DNA of 38,365 nucleotides from Bacteroidota bacterium (GTDB taxonomy: Bacteria; Bacteroidota; Bacteroidia; Chitinophagales; UBA2359): positions 1 to 38,365 of the forward strand of contig JAHDFT010000004.1 in assembly GCA_020628015.1 (NCBI GenBank), read 5' to 3'. Under the pieces are notes generated by a model. The model had not been told where the DNA came from and ran no database searches. It saw only the letters and a list, made by a program, of their open reading frames with translations. Positions 19,042 to 27,470 of this stretch are shown piece after piece (the first letter of the stretch is position 1; each line of letters starts with the position of its first letter). Both the position numbers and the translations under genes were made by a program.

Positions 19042-19062
19042 TAATGGTTAGAATAACCATTA
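19042..19062. promoter_or_regulatory. Inverted repeat, possible operator for the ATPase locus
   Basis: TAATGGTTA-gaa-TAACCATTA is a perfect 9-bp inverted repeat with a 3-bp spacer, 86 bp upstream of the Hsp70-like gene. It has the size of a dimeric repressor site and no T tract, so it is unlikely to be a terminator. No regulator gene is adjacent. Confidence 0.4.
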
Positions 19063-19148
19063 ATGTGAGTTAAAAAATAGAGTATTGGTCAAAATATCGC
19101 AAGATCATTAGAGCATAATGTCTCATCAGCAAACTAATTCAGAAGGAT

Positions 19149-21644
19149 ATGTACTATCTCCCAATATACATCAACAATCGAAAATTTCATGTATGTTCTT
19201 TGTCCGAAGTTGTTGATAATCAAGGAAGTGCCTATGAAGAAAGCCCATCCGTATTTGAGTTTGTGATACCTAATACGGTGAATGAGAATACACTTTTTTC
19301 CATTTTGAAGGATACCAAATTTGTTAGTTCTTCAGGAATGGCCTTTGATTTACCAATCAACAAAATCGGTGTACAGGCAGAGTTGCAGAAAGGGCGTACC
19401 CTTATATTTAACTTTAGCGACTCTAATAAAAAACAGGCACTAGACAGTACTGATTTGACTGCGGCATTAGCCATGCGAGCTATAAGTATTCAACATCAGG
19501 ATAAGAAAAAGAAAGACTTATTGTTAGTTTCTGCCCCCAATAATCGAGTAACCCCTTTTTTGGATGTAGAAATTAGACTTCAAGCAGGTCAACAACTATT
19601 TGCTTGTAAAATGCGTTTTCATATTGCTAGTCCAGAACACATCCATGAAGTAATTTTCGATTTTGGTTCAGAAGCCTCTCAAATATCTGTTTCCAAGCAG
19701 ATAGACAAAAAACCTCAATCATTAGATGTTATACAACGCTTAGAGGAATATTTCTACCTCACCAATGATGAGCGAGCAAAAGAAATTAGTTACCTCGAAA
19801 AATACCACCAATACGATCCAGGCGAGCCAGACTTATTTAAATCTATTTTCTTTATCAAAAAGAAGAATGGTAAATTTGATTTTACAGATCAACCCAATCA
19901 ATACAAAGAGGAAGATCTGATTAAAATTTTGACCAAAAAGAAAAAGCAAGATGATCTGCTCAAATCGCATTTCATTACTCCTAACCTCAAACTCTCCGAA
20001 TTAGTTGACTATTTTGATGAATACATCAAGTTTAAAGATCCAGCAGATAATCCTGTAAAAGCCATAGAGCCAGCTTTCATCGACATTAAGGAAGATATTT
20101 ACCGCAATATCATCAATAAATTTATACACACAGCATTAGCCAAAATTGCCAGAAGTAGTCGAGCAGATGCCAAACAATACTACAATATTGTTTTATTGGT
20201 GCCTAATGTCTACAATCAAGCGAAGGTATACAGTTTAGTAGAAAATCTATATGCTGATTTGGGTAAATATTGTGAAAAATACAATTTTGCAGGGGGAGAA
20301 ATCAATACATTATCTGAGAGTGATGCTTCCTTTCTAGGAATGTTATCTGATAATAATATCAACGACTTGGATAAACTCACACCCAATAGTAACTACTTAA
20401 TTGTAGATGCTGGTAAAGGAACAATGGACATATCCATTATTCGAGTGAATGAGAGTGATAAAAATTTTAGTAGTATCTATAGAGGGGGGATTGCTGGTTC
20501 TGGACACATCATTACCTACGCTTTTATTGAAACCCTTGCCACTATTTGGATGGGACGAAATAAAACAAAGCGACGGAAATTTATGATGGCCATCATCAAA
20601 GCAGATACAACCCGAAAATTAAGGTTCTTAGATACCGTTGAACGCCTTAAAAAGCGATTTTCAAAGGCAGAAGAAACAAAGAAAGCAAGCATTGAAACCT
20701 TTAACAAGGTAATGACCAAAGGCTTTGAAAACCTAGACGATGTAACCGATTTCCTCAATGAAAAATTGATCGAAGAAGGCTTAACCATCCAAGATTATTT
20801 CGGCTGCATTCACGATTGTATCGAAGAATTAGCAGGAGAAATTCGCTTGATGGTAGAAAAATCAGGTGTACAACAGTTTGAGAAAGTTATTTTGGCAGGT
20901 CGTGCTTTCCGATTTAAATCTTTTGTAGAAGCGGTGATTGATCAACTAGATATCGAGGCTGTTGCCTATGATTCAGCTATGTCCAAAAAGATTTGTATTG
21001 TAGGTGCAACTACCAATAAAACCATCAACTTCGATTCTAATTTGATCGGGCTACCAATTATTAAGCCTGCTTTCAATGTGTCAGAAGACGAAAATAAAAA
21101 ACGCAGTTTCAGTTTTAAAGAGTTTCTTGGATTTTTTCGTAGAATGTTTGATCCAAGTTCTAGGGTACCGACAGTACCACCTAAAATTACCGAAATCAAT
21201 ATTAATGCTGATTTCTTCAAAAGTGGATTTTCGGTCAATTTAAGTAGTTTTAATGTGCATGTAGGTGGTACCCGTTATTTGGATAATATTCCTGCAAGAC
21301 TGAAAAGTGATAAAACGATTTACAATATTTTCTTTACAGGACGAGATTTTAAGGTAAGAACACATTTTGATGCTTATTCCTTGAAGCCTGCATTGCCAAG
21401 ATATAATGTAAATCCACCTGTTTGGAAGTCTATTTTCCCATTCGTAGAATGGAATGAAGAACAAATAGACGATATTCCAATTTTAGATCTAGGTGCAGAG
21501 TTTGACTACTATTTCAACAAGTTTGAAAGTGATAGCCTAGCTGCTAAGATTCTTCGTCCAAATGTAGAAGTTATTCCTGCTTTTGATGATGATATTATGG
21601 AAGATTTGGAAAGCTCTACAAAAAAGAAGAAAAATCGAGTTTAA
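19149..21644 (+). CDS. Hsp70/actin-fold ATPase-like protein with novel flanking domains
   Basis: The 831-residue protein has an Hsp70-like nucleotide-binding core with its motifs in order. Phosphate-1 is VIFDFGSEASQIS (168-180). VLLVPNVYNQAKV (348-360) is like DnaK VPAYFND. Phosphate-2 is YLIVDAGKGTMDISII (416-431), very close to DnaK DLGGGTFDISII. The GG-containing loop YRGGIAGSGHII lies at 444-455 and the adenosine motif VILAGRAFRF at 580-589. Residues 1-160 form an unknown N-terminal domain, and 630-831 an unknown strand-rich C-terminal domain ending in a basic tail. No DnaK substrate-binding domain, signal peptide or membrane helix is visible. It is first of three same-strand genes, followed by the giant repeat protein (123 bp) and the DUF4407 protein. 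Function unknown. Confidence 0.85.
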   Translation: MYYLPIYINNRKFHVCSLSEVVDNQGSAYEESPSVFEFVIPNTVNENTLFSILKDTKFVSSSGMAFDLPINKIGVQAELQKGRTLIFNFSDSNKKQALDSTDLTAALAMRAISIQHQDKKKKDLLLVSAPNNRVTPFLDVEIRLQAGQQLFACKMRFHIASPEHIHEVIFDFGSEASQISVSKQIDKKPQSLDVIQRLEEYFYLTNDERAKEISYLEKYHQYDPGEPDLFKSIFFIKKKNGKFDFTDQPNQYKEEDLIKILTKKKKQDDLLKSHFITPNLKLSELVDYFDEYIKFKDPADNPVKAIEPAFIDIKEDIYRNIINKFIHTALAKIARSSRADAKQYYNIVLLVPNVYNQAKVYSLVENLYADLGKYCEKYNFAGGEINTLSESDASFLGMLSDNNINDLDKLTPNSNYLIVDAGKGTMDISIIRVNESDKNFSSIYRGGIAGSGHIITYAFIETLATIWMGRNKTKRRKFMMAIIKADTTRKLRFLDTVERLKKRFSKAEETKKASIETFNKVMTKGFENLDDVTDFLNEKLIEEGLTIQDYFGCIHDCIEELAGEIRLMVEKSGVQQFEKVILAGRAFRFKSFVEAVIDQLDIEAVAYDSAMSKKICIVGATTNKTINFDSNLIGLPIIKPAFNVSEDENKKRSFSFKEFLGFFRRMFDPSSRVPTVPPKITEININADFFKSGFSVNLSSFNVHVGGTRYLDNIPARLKSDKTIYNIFFTGRDFKVRTHFDAYSLKPALPRYNVNPPVWKSIFPFVEWNEEQIDDIPILDLGAEFDYYFNKFESDSLAAKILRPNVEVIPAFDDDIMEDLESSTKKKKNRV

Positions 21645-21767
21645 ATATATAGTTTAACCCAATTAGAATTATTAACCTGATTAGAATAGCCCTAAGTATT
21701 ATGCTACTATATATACTATGGGAATTATTGTATTCCAATCAAGGTACCGAACTATACCTAAATTAAC

Positions 21768-24700
21768 ATGAACGAGAAATTTAGCCGTCAAGTTGAAATG
21801 TTCCTCAATCAAGCAAACTATTTTTTTGCAACGCAGGAATATGACAAAGCAAGGGACATCTACGCAGATTTACATCCGACTATTGATTGTTCTGATCGTA
21901 TTCGAGAATGTGATTTCCATATTTCTTTAGAAATAGGGGATGAATATTTTATTGAAGAGCAATACAGTAGAGCAATAGAGGAGTATGAACAGGCCATTCA
22001 GCTTAATGTAGATAACCTTTATGTAGAAGAGCGAATAGGAATCAGCAAATTCTGCGAGGCTTTGAAAAGTGCTCACCATCAATATGAAAAGTTGATGACC
22101 AAGTGGGAACAGGATGGTTATGCAAAATCGGCTAAAGAACTGACAGGTGTACTCAATTTATACAATTTTGCCAAACAATATATAGATAAAATACAAATTA
22201 CCGATGCAGATGCTCAAGCATATGTAGAAAAAAAGCTCAAAGGCTTAGAGGAAAGGCATTCACAATTGACTCAAGGGATAGCATCCTACCATGAACATGC
22301 TGTACAACTCATGCAAGATCGAGACTATTTTAGTGCTTTAGGGCATTTTGAAGACATCCATCCTGCAATTGACTGTACCAAGCAAATCAATACTTGTCAA
22401 TTCCATTTGGCAGTTGATAAAGGGGATAAACATTTGTATGCTCACCAGTATGAAAAAGCGATTAGCTACTATGAAGTGGCCTTGGTGACAGATGCAAGTA
22501 ATGACCGTATTATTGAAAGGTTGGGTTTCTGTGAGTTTGCGCTAATAGAGCAAGCTGCCAATCAACAGTATGACCAATTGACCCTTGCTTGGTCAAAAGG
22601 AGGCAAACGTTCTGTAAAAGATTTGGCTAAGACACTTAAATTATACGAGTCTGCAAAGAAATTAACCCCACATATCAAATTCCTCAATCAGGAAATCAAA
22701 TCCTTTGTTGCTCAGTCTATTAAGAGCATAGAAGAGCGCATGATTTTCCTAGAAGAAGGGATTCAAGGTTTCCGCAAAAAGGCAAATCAACTGTTTATTG
22801 AGGAAAAATATGAGGCTGCAAAACAGAAATATGCAGAGCTACAACCCATCATTGATGTTAGTGAACAGGTTAGAGCCTGTAATTTTCATTTGGCAGTCAA
22901 GCAAGGAGATGATTTCCTTGCAAGTAAACAGTTTGATAAAGCAGCGCATCAATATCGTATTGCAGAGTCTTGTGAAATTGATAATCAACTCATCGCTACC
23001 CGTAAAGCCATTAGTGAGTTTTTTGCTTTTGAACAAGAAGCAACACAAAAATACAAGATCGCACTCAAAAAATGGGACAAAGACAATAACTCCGCTACTA
23101 AGGCATTATTAGAGGCAGAGACTTTATTTGTTCAATGTGAAGAGCGAGCCAATACTTTGCAGCAGCAAAAGCATGAATTCAGTTTGCAAGTAGACGCAAA
23201 AGCCGCTGAAATTGCCAATTGTCGCTTTCAAATTGCTGAAAAACTCAAATCTTATCAGCAATTAGCAGATCAATTGTTTAATGAGGGAGCTTATTTGAAA
23301 GCCAGAGCGCAGTATCTATTATTGGCTGATCAAATTGATATTGAGGAGAAAGTACGAGCTTGTGATTTTAGAATTGAGCTAGAAAGGGCTGATCAATTGT
23401 TGTTGAAGAAAGATTATGGAGGGGCAGAAACCATTTATGAAGGATTAAAAAAGTTTGAATTAGAAACTGGTCTTTTGAAAGAAAGACGTACAGTAACCGA
23501 ATATGGGCAGTTTCAAAATGCTGCCACACAAACCATCGAAATAGGCTTAAATTTTTGGAAAGCCAATAGATATGAAGAGGCTATTGGCAGCTTTAAGAAG
23601 GCATTGAATAAATTTAAAAATGCCCAAATTAATAAACCAACTGTTCAATTAGGTGGAGAACCAATCGAACTATTGGTAGAAGATATTCACCAACAAATCG
23701 AGAAAGGGATTGAGGATGTTAAAAACAGGCTCAATAAACATTATCACGAAGCAGATCAATTATTTGGTCAACAGGAATATATAGAAGCCAAAAAGCAATA
23801 TGAATCTTTGCCAATAACACCTGATAGTGCAGCAAAGATCAAAGCTTGTGATTTTTATATCCAATTGAAAAACGGAGATAGTTATTTACTCAATCACGCT
23901 TTTCAGGATGCATCAACGGCTTATAGTGAGGCTAAAGAAGCAAGAATTGATAATGAAAAAGTAGGGGAACGTTTATTGTTGGCACAATTTTGTTCACAAG
24001 CACATATTGTTGCTAGTGAATTTATTACCAAGAAGTTAGACGAAGTAGAGGAAAAGCAAAAGCAGCAGAATTGGCGAGCATGGCTAGGTGGTATTTTTTC
24101 TAACAAAGAGGAAAAAATACCAGAAAAAAAAGAACAGGTTCCCAAATCGAATGTCATACGAGTCAATGAGCTTCGTAAAATATTAGATCGAATTAACGAA
24201 GTCAATGATTTATATCCTGCCGAATGGATATTTATTGACAATAAATTAATTACTTTTGCAGAGGAAAAGAAAAGGATTATTGATGAATTAAACCATCAAT
24301 ATGGTGAGGAGCTTTCTGGTTTTTTCAATGGAGCAGATAAACTATTTGCCAATGGACAATATCTAGAAGCTAGGAAGGTCTATTCTAAGTTATATCCTGC
24401 GATAGACTGCTTTGAAAATATTGTACTTTGTGATTTCAATATAGATATGGAGGGTTGTGATGCCTTATTGTTAGAAAAACAATATGAGGAAGCACAAAGC
24501 AATTATGAGAAATTACATAAATACGAAATCAATCAACAATTGATTGTTGATCGGGTGAAAGTGACCAATTTCTGTCTACTAGAAAGAACAGCAGATACCC
24601 AGTTTCAAATTGGGAGTGAGGAATGGAAGGCAGAAAATTTTGATAAAGCGGCTGCATTATTGCAAAAGTCTAGAGGAAATATGGAAGAGGCTAAAAGCCT

Positions 24701-25862
24701 TGTTGAGAATTTAGAGATAGAGACTAAGACTATTCAGCAAATGGTGGATGGGAAACTAATTACCCTCCAAAGTCGCCTAGATAGCATCAATCGACGATTG
24801 AAAGATTATGCAGGCGACAACCAACTCAAAGCCGCTAATGAATTTTTTGAACATAAAGAATATGCAGAGGCAAAACGCATTTATGAAGATTTGCATCCTG
24901 CGATTAATTGTTCACTTAAAATTAAAACCTGTAACTTTTTTCTAGCTATTCAGAAAGGAGATCGACAGGTATATGAAAGTAATTTTAAAGAAGCCCAGAA
25001 GTTTTATGACGAAGCACAAAAACTAGAAGTCAATGCGCCATTAGTACATGAACGCAAACTCATTTTACAATTTTGTCAAGAGGCAAGAGCTGCCTACGAG
25101 CATTATGATTTGGGTTTAGTGAAATGGCAAATCAAAAACTTTGACGATGCTGTAAGCCAATTTGAAGACGCACAAACCAGATTTAAGCAAGCACGTCGGA
25201 TGGCTCCAGAGATTCAATATCCAGATAATGGAATGAATATTTTTCTGGAAGAAAAGCTGAAAGTGATTGATGAGCGGATTGACGAAATGAAATGGAAATT
25301 AGAAAATTACCAACTCAACAGCTACTATCGTCTAGCCAATGAATACCTCAAAGAGAAAAGCTATCAACAAGCTAGAGAACAGTATGAAAAGGTGTTGGAA
25401 ATTCGCCCCGATTTAGAAAAAGTAATAGATAAAATAGAACAAATAAACGAATTACTTGAAAATAAAGCAGCGCCATTTGTCCAAAGAGCGGACGAGTTGT
25501 TTCAAGAAGGAGTGGCTGTAAAAGGAACGTCTCGCGCCAAAGAACGTTTTGAAAAAGCAAAAGCCCTTTACCTTAAAGCCCTAGACATTAACCCCAGTGA
25601 TTACCTACGTAGATGCGTTCGTCAATGTGGACGAGCCATCGCAAAAGAGGAATATGGTAAAAATGTCGAAAAACTTGAAATGAATGCTTCCGCATTTTTA
25701 AACATTAAAAGTTTGTACATCCCCGTTCCTGATTTGAGTGATAAATTAGGTACTACTGAAGAAGAAATTGATGGTTTATTAGAAAAGCTAAGGAAGCAAA
25801 CGGCCATCAATCAATTGGATGTAGATGCTATTTTAGGATTAGGAAAAGAAGGAGATACTTAG
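21768..25862 (+). CDS. Giant tandem-repeat (TPR-like) cytoplasmic protein
   Basis: The 1364-residue protein is almost entirely helical, built from seven long repeats starting at Tyr25, Tyr187, Tyr348, Tyr509, Tyr671, Tyr865 and Tyr1032, with a diverged eighth at Tyr1199. The period is 161-162 residues in the first four intervals. Each unit opens with YxxAxxxYxxL, then a segment ending in Cys-[Asp/Asn/Gln]-Phe, a TPR-like pair (GD...Y..A...Y) and a long coiled helix. Unit 5 has an extra ~33 residues that are basic and rich in Lys and Glu (about 762-795). The C-terminal ~60 residues form a separate small domain. There is no signal peptide or membrane helix. It probably acts as a scaffold or co-chaperone-like partner of the ATPase encoded just upstream; that is inference. 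Confidence 0.85.
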   Translation: MNEKFSRQVEMFLNQANYFFATQEYDKARDIYADLHPTIDCSDRIRECDFHISLEIGDEYFIEEQYSRAIEEYEQAIQLNVDNLYVEERIGISKFCEALKSAHHQYEKLMTKWEQDGYAKSAKELTGVLNLYNFAKQYIDKIQITDADAQAYVEKKLKGLEERHSQLTQGIASYHEHAVQLMQDRDYFSALGHFEDIHPAIDCTKQINTCQFHLAVDKGDKHLYAHQYEKAISYYEVALVTDASNDRIIERLGFCEFALIEQAANQQYDQLTLAWSKGGKRSVKDLAKTLKLYESAKKLTPHIKFLNQEIKSFVAQSIKSIEERMIFLEEGIQGFRKKANQLFIEEKYEAAKQKYAELQPIIDVSEQVRACNFHLAVKQGDDFLASKQFDKAAHQYRIAESCEIDNQLIATRKAISEFFAFEQEATQKYKIALKKWDKDNNSATKALLEAETLFVQCEERANTLQQQKHEFSLQVDAKAAEIANCRFQIAEKLKSYQQLADQLFNEGAYLKARAQYLLLADQIDIEEKVRACDFRIELERADQLLLKKDYGGAETIYEGLKKFELETGLLKERRTVTEYGQFQNAATQTIEIGLNFWKANRYEEAIGSFKKALNKFKNAQINKPTVQLGGEPIELLVEDIHQQIEKGIEDVKNRLNKHYHEADQLFGQQEYIEAKKQYESLPITPDSAAKIKACDFYIQLKNGDSYLLNHAFQDASTAYSEAKEARIDNEKVGERLLLAQFCSQAHIVASEFITKKLDEVEEKQKQQNWRAWLGGIFSNKEEKIPEKKEQVPKSNVIRVNELRKILDRINEVNDLYPAEWIFIDNKLITFAEEKKRIIDELNHQYGEELSGFFNGADKLFANGQYLEARKVYSKLYPAIDCFENIVLCDFNIDMEGCDALLLEKQYEEAQSNYEKLHKYEINQQLIVDRVKVTNFCLLERTADTQFQIGSEEWKAENFDKAAALLQKSRGNMEEAKSLVENLEIETKTIQQMVDGKLITLQSRLDSINRRLKDYAGDNQLKAANEFFEHKEYAEAKRIYEDLHPAINCSLKIKTCNFFLAIQKGDRQVYESNFKEAQKFYDEAQKLEVNAPLVHERKLILQFCQEARAAYEHYDLGLVKWQIKNFDDAVSQFEDAQTRFKQARRMAPEIQYPDNGMNIFLEEKLKVIDERIDEMKWKLENYQLNSYYRLANEYLKEKSYQQAREQYEKVLEIRPDLEKVIDKIEQINELLENKAAPFVQRADELFQEGVAVKGTSRAKERFEKAKALYLKALDINPSDYLRRCVRQCGRAIAKEEYGKNVEKLEMNASAFLNIKSLYIPVPDLSDKLGTTEEEIDGLLEKLRKQTAINQLDVDAILGLGKEGDT

Positions 25863-25930
25863 ACTTAGGTAGGTTGATTTTGCTAAGTATTGATTGACTG
25901 CATGTTTCACATAGTAGACATATTTGCTGT

Positions 25931-25979
25931 ATGTAGTCTGCACTATTTAACAAAGTCAGCACCCAAAAAGAGACTACAT
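25931..25979 (+). promoter_or_regulatory. Hairpin covering the start region of the DUF4407 gene
   Basis: ATGTAGTCT (25931-25939) and AGACTACAT (25971-25979) are a perfect 9-bp inverted repeat with a 31-nt loop. The right arm ends one base before the ATG at 25981. In RNA it could hide the ribosome landing site of the third gene. The loop is long, so the effect is uncertain. Confidence 0.35.
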
Positions 25980-25980
25980 C

Positions 25981-27351
25981 ATGAGAACCCTTATTCGCAA
26001 CTTCCTTTGGTATTGCGCTACATCAAATAAGGAAATATTGGAAAAATGTCCGACAGAGCATAGTAAACATGCCCTGATTGGGACATTAGTGCTGTTAACC
26101 GCTGTTTTTGCCTTTATTTCTGGTAGTTTCGCAATGCGATACATGTATGAGACAGACCCCAATGGAGCAATTTGGGCTATCGGTTTTGGTATTTTGTGGG
26201 CTATACTGATTTTCAGTTTGGATCGCCTGCTTATATCTACCATCCGAAAGGATACTGGTATGCCTGGAAAAAAATACAGTAAGAACAAGCAAGGTGCATT
26301 GGTCATACTAAGGATTGCCTTAGCAGTAGTGATTTCGGTAGTAATTACCAAACCACTAGAACTATGGCTATATGAAGACCAAATCAATGCCCAGATTGTT
26401 GATAATGTAAGAACCAAGAATGATAGAGATTCTGATAACTTGAATAGTGATCTAGGAATTTCCACTCTAAAGGACTTGAAGAGTAGTACCAAAGATCAAC
26501 TGAATTTGTTGATGGATCATCTGGATAATGCTGACTTAGATACGACTTATGTGCAATTAAATACTGCTTATCAAAAAGCTTATACTGGTTATGAGCAGTA
26601 TAAAAAGGATAAAGAAGCAGAAATCAAACGACAACAGAAGGAGATTCGAGATATTGAATCTATGCAGAATCATGAATATACGCAGGCTGTGGAGTATTAT
26701 GATGGCTTGACAGGAGAGTATAAATATGGTATACAGCTAAAACCAGAGGCCTATGATCGAGTGCAGAGATTGAAGAAAGCAATGGAGAATAGTCGATACC
26801 AAATAGCTGCCAAACGAGAGGATTACAAGAAAAAGGAAAAAGCAAGTGAACAATACTTATCCGCTTTGAGAGATTCTTTGAATACACAGATTACTTTTAC
26901 AAAGACAGATAATGAGAAAGCAACGAATAGACTAAGTTCTAATCTGAGGCAAAAGGAAGCAGTAATGGACTCCTTAAAACGCATTAATAATGCAGCAGAT
27001 CGAGGGATTTTTGGACGGATTGATATTTTACATCAATACAATCAATCCTCCATGACTCGTCGAGCCGCAGGCTGGTTTTTGTTCTTGATTTTCTTGATTA
27101 TAGAAACGGCTCCAATCATTGCCAAAATGGTGAGTAAAGTCGGTCCTTATGATTATGCCTTGGCTGCTTTGGAATACAAAAAGGAACAATTAGAGGCACA
27201 AAGAAAGCAATTGATTGACCTGACCCTTCTTGCCCAAGCAGAAGTTGCTAAAAAAGCACTCGAAGTTTGGAAAGAAGAACAGATACAGATGGTAGAAGAT
27301 GATCCTTATAGTTTTGTAAAAGAAATTAAGAAACGGAGGAGAATCTTATAA
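25981..27351 (+). CDS. DUF4407 four-helix membrane protein
   Basis: The 456-residue protein matches DUF4407. Three membrane helices lie near the N-terminus (about 31-53, 62-82 and 105-124), with the family stretches LIFSLDRLLISTIRK and VVITKPLELWLYEDQI. A long charged coiled-coil region (about 140-345) follows, then a fourth helix (about 361-384, ending ETAPIIAKMVSKVGPYD) and a C-terminal coil (390-435) with a basic tail KKRRRIL. The coiled region between helices 3 and 4 is expected on the outer side of the inner membrane. The family has no assigned function. It is the last gene of the three-gene unit, 118 bp after the repeat protein, and is followed by a bidirectional terminator. Confidence 0.88.
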   Translation: MRTLIRNFLWYCATSNKEILEKCPTEHSKHALIGTLVLLTAVFAFISGSFAMRYMYETDPNGAIWAIGFGILWAILIFSLDRLLISTIRKDTGMPGKKYSKNKQGALVILRIALAVVISVVITKPLELWLYEDQINAQIVDNVRTKNDRDSDNLNSDLGISTLKDLKSSTKDQLNLLMDHLDNADLDTTYVQLNTAYQKAYTGYEQYKKDKEAEIKRQQKEIRDIESMQNHEYTQAVEYYDGLTGEYKYGIQLKPEAYDRVQRLKKAMENSRYQIAAKREDYKKKEKASEQYLSALRDSLNTQITFTKTDNEKATNRLSSNLRQKEAVMDSLKRINNAADRGIFGRIDILHQYNQSSMTRRAAGWFLFLIFLIIETAPIIAKMVSKVGPYDYALAALEYKKEQLEAQRKQLIDLTLLAQAEVAKKALEVWKEEQIQMVEDDPYSFVKEIKKRRRIL

Positions 27352-27375
27352 ATGATAGAAAGAACCAAAATTGAG

Positions 27376-27416
27376 AAAGCCTTGAAAGTATTACATAGTA
27401 ACACTTTCAAGGCTTT
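27376..27416. terminator. Bidirectional terminator between the DUF4407 gene and ald
   Basis: A perfect 14-bp stem AAAGCCTTGAAAGT / ACTTTCAAGGCTTT with a 13-nt loop lies between two convergent genes. A T-rich stretch follows on the plus strand and a shorter one (TTTTGG) on the minus strand. Confidence 0.85.
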
Positions 27417-27470
27417 TCTTATTAAATTAGATCGTATTTTTGATGGAACCTAGTGTTTGTATAAGTACTG

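Noticed and set aside
25974-26492. 172-residue minus-strand ORF opposite the DUF4407 gene
   Set aside because: It mirrors the membrane-helix codons of DUF4407 and has no independent support.
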